From the NCBI GenBank assembly GCA_947685225.1, contig CANTUV010000051.1, forward strand, positions 6,572,001 through 6,636,000: a DNA stretch of 64,000 bases, given 5' to 3'. The notes under the pieces were generated by a model that worked only from the letters and a program-made list of their open reading frames with translations, made no database searches and had not been told where the DNA came from. The translations under genes were made by a program, and so were the position numbers. The stretch is from Garcia nutans. Its lineage: Eukaryota > Streptophyta > Magnoliopsida > Malpighiales > Euphorbiaceae. This document shows, piece by piece, positions 45,139 to 54,949 of the stretch; the stretch's first letter is position 1; every line of letters begins with the position of its first letter.

Positions 45139-46817
45139 TCACTTCATCGAAGCTTACAAAGGTTGGGGAAGAGAAGAAGAGAAGCATAGACGTTGAATTC
45201 AAAGGAGGACAAAGAGATTGGTATCGTATCTTTGATTCTTCTTCTTAGAATTGTTTTTGCTCCGTTTATAAGAATTCTTATATTCGAATTAGAAGTGTAT
45301 CTTTGGTATCGTATCTTTGTTTTTGCTCAGGACAAAGAGAAATCTAATTCTCTTTTGTTTCAATCTTGAAGATAAATCTGACTGTCAATTTCGAATATTT
45401 CCAAGTTGAATGTGTGCTTCTTTTTGTTCTTGGTTGGATACAAGTTCTATTCAATAGTGGCATTGCCACTGTTTTGGCTGTCGCTAGTTGGAAATTGACT
45501 GGATGGCAAGACAAGTGCTTGGACGCTAAAGAGTCAACTGTAATTGTATCTTTAGTTGGTGGTATTGTTGGTCACTATTCTTGCTGCAATGGAGACACTT
45601 GGTCTTCAGAGTTCGGGGTGCTTAGCGATGCACAACCTCGTTTAATCACAACATTCAAGGTGGTTGTTCTTTACCTTTTGATATTATAGCTTTAATTACT
45701 TTTTTGTGTTGTTTTTATGTAATGACTTAATTGTTCCATTTATAGCGACTCAATGTAAACTAGCTTGTTTGTTTCCTGGGTTTCTTAAAGTGAACTTTAT
45801 TGCCATTGCCAGTAAGTAGCTGCACATAGTCAATGGTTAATTCTTGTATGTAATTCATACATGGACTGCAAAACTTTTGGCAGTGCTTTTCTAACCATTA
45901 GCAATTTTACTTGGCGTCAAGTTGTGGTTCACTTCCCTTTCTTTCACACTTGACCTCAATGTTTCCGTTGTTGGATTAAAAATGTGCAAGCTATATTGCT
46001 TTGATTTCATTTGTTTGTGGTTTGATTTAATGCTTCTTATGTTGAAGCTTAGAAGAGCCTTTTTGAATAATTCATAATTCTCTGCATTTTTTGTTACAAA
46101 TGTCCCTTCTCTTATTTGTAAGTGTTTGCTGTTTTATTTTTTCTTGTATGATATTAACCAATTGTCGTTGCTGTTGTGATTGTAAGGCTGTAAATAAACA
46201 ATGATGCTTGAGATATTTTACATCTTCAAATATTATTCATGCTAGGGAACTTTCTTGTCAATCTTAGAAATTGTGGACCCTGATACACTTCCTTTCTGTT
46301 AATTAATTGATAGCCAGTGCGGACGGGTGCAAATGGTGGAGTGACAATTACAGGGCTGGCAGCAGCAGTTGGAAGTGTGGTTGGAATTACATTTGTTCTC
46401 TTCGGATTTTTCACAACAAATTGTGAATATGATGTAGCTCTGAAGCAGCTTTCGGTCATACCCCTTGCTGCAATGGCTGGATTATGTGGGAGTCTCATAG
46501 ATTCTCTTTTGGGAGCTACACTTCAATTCAGTGGATTCTGCACTGTTCGTAATAAATTAAGCTAGAAATTTGTGGAAATATTTACCATGGAGGGAGCTTT
46601 TGCTTTCTGTTATGGCAATAACATTATAAACTCATGCAGCTACGAGGAGCACGACTTGGAGCTTATTTTGTGACTGATTCTGCAGGTTGTTGGAAAACCA
46701 GAACCTACAGTGAAGAAAATTTCAGAGCTTAACATTCTTGACAACAATGCTGTGAATCTTGTTTCAGTATTGTTGACTTCACTGCTGACATCCATTGTAT
46801 GTATATACTTTTTCTGA
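45139..46817 (+). pseudogene. PGR: PGR/TMEM19-like membrane protein, 3' part
   Basis: Exon 2 resumes at 45139-45220 (LTSSKLTKVGEEKKRSIDVE, then a GGQRDW end). Exon 3 (45437-45659) encodes NSGIATVLAVASWKLTGWQD, a GIVGHYSCCNGDTWSSE block and LSDAQPRLITTFK. Exon 4 (46314-46556) encodes TGANGGVTITGLAAAVGSVV and GLCGSLIDSLLGATLQFSGF. Exon 5 (46686-46817) encodes VGKPEPTVKKISELNILDNN and ends VCIYFF with TGA. The NGDTWSSE and GLCGSLIDSLLGA signatures are diagnostic of DUF92. Reading phases agree at every join. Two splice sites are not canonical: the acceptor before exon 3 reads TTG, not TAG/CAG, and the donor after exon 4 reads AAA/TTAAG with no GT. With the transposon this suggests loss of function. 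Confidence 0.85.
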
Positions 46818-47420
46818 ATTAATCTTTTCAGTCAATTTTTGTTGTAAGCACAACTCTAATTGTGCTTTTGGCATCTGATCTGAATAATGTATCAATTATG
46901 CCAAGTTGTAGCTGTAGCCATATCAGGAAATTTAATAATCCTAATCTTCTAAATTTTAGAGGATAAAGGGATGAAAATTATATGTAATGTATGCGTTTCT
47001 GACTGGAAACTCTTTTTCTGTTATCATCATGCAATAGCAGAAGATAAATGCCTAATTTGCAGTAGTTATGATATTAGGCAGTAGTTATGATCAGATTGAA
47101 CCTTTCAGGACAATTTTAGCCAAAAGTAAAAGATAAATGCCTTGCTGAAAATTAAGCAACAGGAGACAATTTTAGTCAAAAACAGATGATGATTGTACGA
47201 CTTATCTGGCAGATAAACATAGTTCAGACTTGAGACATGGCACATAAAACGGAGATATGTTACTTTAAGGGTTTATTCACTGAACATAATTTACTTTCTT
47301 CCACACTCGGAAGAGTAAAAAGAAAGTAAAGAGACAATAACAATAATTATTTCTAAGGAAGATGATAATTCATAATAATACTAAAAGCCATAGAAGCAAA
47401 GCCAGTGTAGTCTCTCTCCC
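46818..47420. other. Intergenic spacer between PGR-like and CYSTM genes
   Basis: AT-rich DNA holding the converging 3' flanks of both genes. A short local duplication (GCAGTAGTTATGAT-like, 47061-47092) is the only structure seen. Confidence 0.5.
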
Positions 47421-47697
47421 TTAGCAGCAGCAGCATAAGATGTCCAAACAACATTCACAAGTCTCGAAGCAGCAAAAACAGCAGCAGAGAGCAAACAAAC
47501 TGCAATTCAAACCCATAAAAAAATTAACAAAAATAATATTTAAAATTATCCAAATTTTAAAAAAGAAAAGAAGAAAAAGAAAAAGAAATATATGTCTCCA
47601 AGAAAGAAACGAACCAAGCATAGAGACAGCCTTTCTCCTCATGGCGTCTCTTAATATGATCAGTATAAGACATTTCTTGATAAGCTGGTGGATCCAT
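47421..47697 (-). CDS. CYSTM: CYSTM-family cysteine-rich transmembrane peptide, two exons, 53 residues
   Basis: Reverse strand. Exon 1 (47697-47615) starts ATG and encodes MDPPAYQEMSYTDHIKRRHE then EKGCLYA; it ends GCTTG/GTTCGT. Exon 2 (47499-47421), after GAATTGCAG, encodes CLFALCCCFCCFETCECC, LDILCCCC and TAA. The join rebuilds a Cys codon, giving 53 residues. The C-terminal Cys-rich hydrophobic tail is the CYSTM module of small plant stress-tolerance peptides, which insert in the plasma membrane by that tail and can form dimers. The Pro/Tyr N-terminus and RRHEEKGCLYA junction match the short plant subgroup. Both splice sites are canonical and no damage is seen. The open frames that span it are fragments of this two-exon gene. 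Confidence 0.88.
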
Positions 47698-49649
47698 TTC
47701 TTTTCCCTCCCTGAATCTGAAACTGATTCTTATAAAGGAAATTGAGAGGAAGGAGCAAATGATCAATCGAGTATTCAACACACTAAAGCCTGTTGCCTGA
47801 TTGATATAATTATATACAATACTATAATATATATATATATTGAAAAAAAAAAGATCTTATGTAACACATGGACAATCTTGACAGGTTTGGATAATTGTAG
47901 GGACCGATTTTGTCACTATCAAAAAGCTGACACAATTGTCATCGTTGGAAGATTACTCATTTTTCATTTTCTGAATTACTGTAACTACAAACTTAACTCG
48001 TGAAGGTTTTGATTATTGGTAGAGTCTTTTTCTTTCTCAGGAGGTAATAGTTCTCCGTCACTCAATTTTTTCTTATTTTACATATTATCATAATAACTAA
48101 ACTTATCTAATATGCTTAAATTTCAATTTGTATTAGTAAAAATACTGAATTTATTATCAAATTTTGATTTTATTATATTGAACATTGCATCAAAATTCAA
48201 TATCAACATAAAATAAATACTGTTAAATTTCAATATTATGGGTGGGAAATATGTCTCAACTTCTGCAAAATTTTTACTTGATTGTCACGTATTAAACTTG
48301 GCCGAAATCTAATGCTATTTTCATCTAAAAAAATTATTCCCTATTTCTTTCTTTGGGTGTTATAATAAGATTATTATCTTTTAAGTGGAGGTAAAGGATA
48401 TACTGTCCCTTAAGTAAAGTTTCGTGTTCGAGTTTTGTAAAAAAAAAAAAAAAAAAACTTCGCTGAAAGAGCTACCTTCTTTATATTTCGATAGTGCTCG
48501 AATCTAAATTAGATGAGTAATGTTTCAGATACTGGATGGTTCAACTAAAGGGTTATTACCTTTCTATTAGTAAATATTATTTTTACTTCATTTTTCTTTA
48601 CACTCCTTATTCACACCTAATTACTTTAACTTAAAAAATGATAAAATATGAAATTAAATATAAATTTTTTACTCTCAAAGCAAATACCACTCTATTTTTT
48701 AAAATAGAAATTCTAATGTAAAAAATTGGTAAGAAAAGAAAAATGTATTTTTTTTTTGAGAAAAAAGAGAAAATGTATTTATTATATTATTAATAGTATA
48801 AAATGAAAAATAATATTTTATTTATTTTATTTTTAAACTGTGAAAAAAAGGAAAAAATAATTGGTTTGGAACATAGGTGGTAATAACAATTTTATTAAGC
48901 ATGCCGGCTAATGACAAGTGCATCTTTCATCGATAAATTCATGTTTGATTCTCCTCTTCTTATATTGCAATACTAAAAAATGAAAAAAAATAAGGACTTT
49001 ATTAAAATCAAATTTGAGAAAGTTGAAGATATGATTTTGTAATTCAAGGGATAAATTTAAATATAATTAAATATGCACTCTTAAGTACAGGAACAAGTGC
49101 ACATAAAATTTCAACAATAAATTCACTTTCATTTGATGCTAAAAAATAAGGGCAAATTATAATTTTTGACATTTTATTTCAGTAGACATTGAATTTTCTA
49201 TCCATTTATTTTATGAATTCCATTACAAAAACAAATAAAAGATAAAATAAAATAACATTTTAATATACCTAAACTAACTCACTATCACCCTCTCTCACCT
49301 TCCTTTCTCCTCTTCTTTTCCCATCAATTATTATCAACTACCATTATCGACCACTCTCTCTTTCCCTTTTCTTTGCTTGCTTTTAAGAATACTTTCTTTT
49401 AAGAATAAAAAGGAAAGAAAAAAAAATAAAAGAAAAGTTAAGAATTGAGGTTATGAAATTATGGTAATTGAAGAAGCTATGATGGAGGCAAAATTATTCC
49501 ATTTTTTATTTTCTTTTAATTTTACTATTATTATTTAGTATTACTTATTTTTTGTTTAAATTTTCATTTTCATTATTGAAATGAAAACTATTAATAAAAA
49601 AATGAGTATTTTAATTTTTTTTAAATTAATGAAATAAAAATTAAAAAAT
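47698..49649. other. AT-rich intergenic DNA
   Basis: Upstream flank of the CYSTM gene (its promoter should lie just right of 47697), then low-complexity DNA. Apart from the possible SINE near 48370-48457 no gene or element end was seen. Confidence 0.5.
48370..48457 (+). mobile_element. Possible SINE fragment with poly(A) tail
   Basis: A tRNA-like block with AAGTGGAGGTAAAGGAT and TTTCGTGTTCGAGTTTTG (partial B box, 48426-48434) is followed by 19 As (48439-48457). The A box is degenerate. Composition and tail fit a 3'-truncated SINE; a chance A-run is possible. Confidence 0.4.
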
Positions 49650-50165
49650 TATTTCTGAATTTTTTGGTCGTAAGGAAGCAAGGTCATGGGTATTCGTGAA
49701 GCTCTTTCGTGGTTGCTCTATTGTAACAGTTCTAATATTCATATTGAGCTTGATTGTAAAGAAACGATTGATTTCTTTCACCGTCATGATGATAATTTCT
49801 CTCTTTATAACTCTCATCTGTGATTGCATTTTATGACAATGGAGTCATAAAATTTCTGATATTTCTGTTAATTGGATTTAAAGACAAACGAATAGGGCCG
49901 CTCATGATTCACATTGTATCATCAAATGATTCAAATTTGTGTTAGATAGGGCAGCATATTCTTATGCTAGTTCCCGTAGTTGGAATTTTATTCCCCTTTT
50001 CTTTGTGATATTGTAGCCAAAGATTCCAATGCACTTAAATCTTAGATTGGATGTATTGGAAAAACCTATTGGCTAGATTTAGTTTTGATATGATCCGCTT
50101 TGTTTTCTTTCCTTGGTTAATTCAAGTTTCATTTTCTAAAAAAAAATTAAAAAAAATATTTTGTT
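49650..50165 (+). pseudogene. LINE (L1-type) 3' end with RNase H domain, decayed
   Basis: From 49686 the plus strand reads MGIREALSWLL, then NSSNIHIELDCKETIDFF and a HDDNFSLYNSHL stretch, ending TGA at 49821. Past further stops, another frame gives HKISDISVNWI and RAAHDSH-like sequence. This is the RVT_3 RNase H-like domain (E-A-L-S-W and I-E-L-D being the catalytic blocks) found at the 3' end of many plant LINE-like ORFs. The copy ends near 50137 with TTTTCTAAAAAAAAATT and more A runs, a plausible poly(A) tail. All upstream LINE sequence is missing, so this is a 5'-truncated, dead copy. Confidence 0.7.
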
Positions 50166-51070
50166 TATTTTATTATTTGCTTTTAAATTAAATTTTTGAG
50201 AAAGAGATAATAATTTATTTTTTAAAAAAAATAAGAGTAAGTTGAAATATAATTATCAAGCACTTAATTTAAATCCTGTAATCCTGAATATTAAATGGAA
50301 AGAGATTATAGAAGATCATTTAAACTTTCATCATTAGATTAATTGATTATTCTTTGGAAGGTGGGAGGGTCGCATTCTGCGGTGCGTTAGCGGTTCTGGA
50401 AAAACACATTATTAATGTGTGTGGATGTGGAAATAATAGGGCAGGCCATGTCATAAAAATAATAATAACAACTCCATTATTTGAATTTTATTTTATTATA
50501 TTTCATACATTTGACCATATCGAATAAAAAAATTAAAAAAAAATCTTTAATAAAAAGTCTGATTCAGAGCTATAGCTCATCCAATGAAAATTTTGAACAT
50601 AAAAAACAAAATATTATGTGTTGAAATTGAGTAAAGTTGACAAGAACCCAACTCAAAGATAACAGAAATGGAATTAGCTATACAACTTGTTCAGGTGTAA
50701 CAAAGCAAACAGATACTGCTGGGGTTACAGTGAGGGTAGCAACAGCATCTCCACTTTTAGAGAAAGGACACAAATTACAACTCTTAAAAAATGAATAAAA
50801 ATATGGGCAAAAATCAAACAGTTGCCCTTTTTTTGCAAGTTATGGGGGATATTCTGCCAAACAAACCTTCCAAGGCTGCATTACTATTTTTTTTTCGTTT
50901 TTAACACAATTATAATACAACACCACCTTAGCACAGATGAAAAAGCCTAATGATAGCTTCCCACCCAAACTCCGTCCTAATTCAAGAACTGATTTTCAGT
51001 ACTGCAATCGGAGCTGAACAATATATGCTTGTTTTTTCTTTTCTTTCACAAAGAGTGTTTGCTCATTCCA
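50166..51070. other. Spacer and likely 3' UTR of the PP2A B' gene
   Basis: The GC-richer patch at 50345-50400 (GGTCGCATTCTGCGGTGCG) looks like an hAT-type MITE fragment, but ends are missing. From about 50640 to 51070 lies the probable 3' UTR of the reverse-strand gene beginning at 51071. Confidence 0.4.
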
Positions 51071-53602
51071 TTAGCAGGCAACTGAACATGTAGCTGCAGG
51101 TTTTACTGGAGACAAAATGTTCTGGGCAACAGGTTGGAAACCAGCAGCATTTTCAAGGCGTTCCCAAGTCATTCGCCGCTTCTCAGCTTTTGCATTTGAC
51201 ATTGAATCTTCTTCCTCCATCTTGCGTTGGCAGGCTAGCATTAGCTCTTCATCCATCTCACAGAACATCTTCCTAATGTTCTGCGTCAGGTTGAGCACTG
51301 CTTGATTCCAATGATTCTGAGTGTTCCGCTCAAGAGCCGAGAAGACAAGAGGCACAATCACCTTCCTGTTATGTGCAATAAGATTTAGGATGCGTTCATT
51401 GTTCCATAGCAAGTGAGCTCGTTCAGCTACCTGCAAACGCAAAAATAAGTAAATTGCTATTATTCTCTGCAAGCAATATTTCACAAATATGCACAACTCA
51501 TGCATGTCCTGAAAGGAACGGCCTGGAAGTGGGATTCTCACTTCAAGATTCCAAGTGAACATTTCATTACAGTTAGAGTGGAGGCATTTTAAGGATTGGT
51601 AACTCCAATTCTGCAGCCTAAGGCTCATTGAGCCACTTCAAAAATAAAAAGATTCATACGTATGAAAAATCTTGCATGTGGGTGGTCTATGATCAATATC
51701 CCGAGCGAAAAGCCAATACCAGGAAAATTCATCTAATTTCCATGATCAATTAACCTAAATCTAGTTGACCACATAAAATCCCTGTACTTATACTCACCTT
51801 GAAATAGGGCATTTTTCTAATTTTTTATTCATTATCATTGCTTTTGTATGTGCCAAGTGAAATGTATAAAACAATGACATATAACCAGCTTTTTTAAAAA
51901 ACCAAACCAGTAATGAACCTAGTTTTCATTTTCAAATATTAGCATACAACTACAAAAGATAACAGGATGCCCAAAAGTTTATGAAGCCAAATCTTACACC
52001 AAAATTAAGTAATCATCACAAATTGCATCATATTCCTTTTTCTTTTGTATTGTTGGTCCTATCCTTGAAAGTAGAGCCTCTTGCACTGGGAATGCCCTTT
52101 ATTGGCCCCATCCGGGTGCCGGTCTAATGTCTAAGGTATGATTAGCAGGAGTAGCATCTTTATGAATGCATTTTATGCATCTCAGAGCACATATCACCAT
52201 AAAACATTACCTCATGAAGGTTCAATTGTGCTCCATTAGGTAGATAAATCTCAAAACCTTGGTTATTTTTGCAAATGTATACCATCAGTAAGAGCATTAA
52301 GTGAAATGAGGATAAAAGATAATATAACCTCTCTGAAACATACTGATTAACTGGAATGCAGTACTAAACATGAGTCTAAGAGAAAGCATGTATAATATAA
52401 AAACATATGACATGAAATTAGCATGAGCCAGGTACAGAAGCATTCACCTGGTAATGGGAACTATTGAGGCAGCATCCTATACGTCGAAACAGTGGGACCA
52501 TGACCTTATGAAACTCAGCCATAGTAGTCATTTCCAAAATCTCTTCTAACTCACTTATAAACATCAATTCCTTCTGGCTGTTTGTCACTGGCCAGTACTT
52601 CAATAGTCCCCTAATCACAGTACTAGCTAACTTTGGATCCTTCTCTATAAACTGTACAACGCAATATGTTAATTGTTGATGATAGATACCCACCGATTTT
52701 GGCTTGTGTAGAGGAATCAAAGCTCTAGATAGAAATATTTTGTGTTCCTCTTTCAGTGGCAACGCAAACCCACTAATAACACTTCCAAAAATCTCCAACA
52801 GTTCTGCAATTCCATTATGACGCTCAGTTTCAAAAACAAAATTATAGATGATATTGCTAACAGCTTTTCGAATATAAGGTCGGTGTACCATAAATTTCCC
52901 ATAAATACTATGTAGAATTGTTTTCAAACAGTCTCTTTCTCTTGGATCCTCAGAATCAAAGAGGTCAAGTAATCTCATAATAAAAGCATGATCTACGTAC
53001 TTCTTTGCTGCCTTTGCATCAACAGAATTTATAAACCGTAGTAGTAGATCATACACACATTGTAAATGAGACCAATCAGGATCAAACATTGGTTCATCGT
53101 CCTCTGTTTCTCCACCAGTGTTATTAGAGCGATACTTTGGTGGGAAAACTCTAAACAGGTTCACTGCACACATCTTACACATTGCAGACATTGCAGGTTC
53201 AGAAAACTTTGCAGCTCCAGATGAAACAAAATCAACAAGATCTATCAGTGTCTGACGTTTAAGATCTTGCTGAGCAGAAAGTTTATCTGGATCACTGAAA
53301 TCATAAACCTCGCAACAAAAGTTCAATTTACTGACAAAAAGGTTTTGCTTCTGTAAATTTGAAACGTCTTTGAAGGATAGGTGGGGCTCCACGGCCTCCA
53401 CCCCAGCCATGCTTGCAGGAAAGACTGCTGAAGATACTCTTTTGACAACATTTAATTTACTTGAAAAAGAATTCCCACCATTTGTGCATGGGATTCCATT
53501 GCCCCATTTGGCAGAATTGTTTCCAGAATCAATCCCAGCAGAATCCAATGGACAAGATTTTGAGGATTTCCGTGGGATTTTGCTTAGAATCTGTTTGAGC
53601 AT
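51071..53602 (-). CDS. PP2A regulatory subunit B' (B56 family), two coding exons
   Basis: Reverse strand. Coding exon 1 (53602-52448, 385 codons) starts ATG, MLKQILSKIPRKSSK, has a variable Ser-rich stretch, then the B56 HEAT-like repeat domain from about residue 80 (VEPHLSFKDVSNLQKQNLFV; YDLLLRFINS; DHAFIMRLLDLFDSEDPRER; SIYGKFMVHRPYIRK; FETERHNGIAELLEIFGSVI), ending SSHYQ/ at a GT donor (52447). Coding exon 2 (51430-51071) follows a GCAG acceptor with VAERAHLLWNNERI, the B56 end VFSALERNTQNHWNQAVLNL and a Cys-containing tail. The total is 504 residues, the normal family size, with no stops and phase-0 junctions. B' subunits choose substrates and location for the PP2A core enzyme through its catalytic and scaffold subunits. 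The 51431-52447 intron carries a SINE-like fragment. Confidence 0.94.
52055..52142 (-). mobile_element. SINE-like fragment in PP2A B' intron
   Basis: The reverse strand contains GACCGGCACCCGGATGGGG and CAATAAAGGGCATTCCC, a combination repeated widely in plant genomes as part of tRNA-derived short repeats. It is GC-rich within an AT-rich intron. No poly(A) or target duplication was found. Confidence 0.45.
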
Positions 53603-54920
53603 GGCGGAAATGCAGCAATTTTCAGCAAAAATAGACCTACATCAGTTATATTAACTGAATCAGTACAATCATCCAGTAAAAGGCAGGACAAGGAAAGCTC
53701 TTTGTGATAGTCCCCACTTCCAAATCAGCATGAAGGCAATGCACAAACAGTAAACATTAATATAATTTCTAATATTCTTAAGCATTATTCCAACAGTTAA
53801 AAATTCCTGACCCAAGAACATGAGTTATGCACACATTTGTAACCAGGGACATGAAGCAGAATCAATTGAAAAGGACATAGTAAAAACCAGAAAAATTCAG
53901 TCAGCCAATCGCATGGCAGGCTACAAGAACATCATGAGGCCGAGGCCATCCAAAACCACAATGAAATCCATTAATAGGAAATAGCAACTTCAGCACATAA
54001 ACACGGTAGAAAGATTTATTATATAATAAACCATGTTAGAACTCACTTTGGCAAGTAGCATAGAGAATTGGAGCACAAGCGCCTGCTCTTTCAAATTTAA
54101 TTCTCTTTGAGATGTCATTTCCTCACAGATTCTAGAGCACAGCTAGACTTTTGACTCGTAGTTTTTAAAAATTTTAAAACAAGCTTAATATCCTCATAAC
54201 CACCACAATGATAAGCAGCCTCAACTACCAGCATACCAACATTATAAAATTGTCTGTCCCGGCATACCCAAATTTAATTCCAGCCAAATATATTGAATCG
54301 AGAAGTGCTTTACAAACAATTAAACTATTGTATAACCGAGATTTACAGGATCCTTGCAAAATTTGGCACAGGCAAACTCCATTAAAAAGAAAACCCAGAT
54401 CAAGGACGCTAGGAAAATTTAAAACAAGACACATTCAAAGAGAAACTCACCTAACAGCCGTAAGCAAAAAGAAACAAAAAAAAAAAGTGAAACAAGTGCC
54501 TCCCATTGTCAATGATTTAAAGAAAACAAAAAAGGAAACTCCACCCTAGGATGAAGCCAGCCATAGATCTGAAACAATTATGATATTAACAGAGTGAATT
54601 ACAAAAGATCTGCACAAACTTACATGCATGAATCAAGTGGGCAGAACCCAGATCTTGATTAACAAAAACAGTAACCTTTCATCAAACTAGCGACAAGCTT
54701 CACAGGGGTATATAAAATATCACATCAAAAAGAACTTTCATTGGCAGTCCATATTGCAACTTCAGAATTTAAACAAAAAAAAATTGTAACTTTATAAGCC
54801 GTTAAGAATAAAAGTCAAGAATTAACATTCACAGAAAGACAAGAACAGAGAGAAGAGAGAGAAAGAACCTGTGTTTATCTTTAAGAGGGTGTTAAAGAGA
54901 GAAGAAGAGAGGATATTTAA
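53603..54920 (-). promoter_or_regulatory. 5' UTR, leader intron and core promoter of the PP2A B' gene
   Basis: Reverse strand. A TATA-like TTAAATATCC (54920-54911) lies about 30-40 bp before a purine/pyrimidine-rich leader that ends CACAG/GTTCTTTC at 54869, a splice donor. The matching acceptor TGATGTAG/GTCTAT is at 53637/53636, so a leader intron of about 1.2 kb precedes a 34-base 5' UTR tail and the ATG at 53602. The open frame within (54208-54549) has no known similarity and looks like intron. Confidence 0.55.
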
Positions 54921-54949
54921 GCAAAGAAATGAAAATGAAGCAATTGAGT

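Noticed and set aside
47440..47745. Plus-strand Lys/Gln-rich frame
   Set aside because: Antisense shadow of the CYSTM gene and its T-rich intron.
53370..53654. Plus-strand open frame of 94 codons
   Set aside because: Antisense of the conserved PP2A B' N-terminal coding exon.
54208..54549. Plus-strand frame of 113 codons with Lys-rich end
   Set aside because: Lies in the inferred leader intron of the PP2A B' gene on the other strand; composition is A-rich chance.
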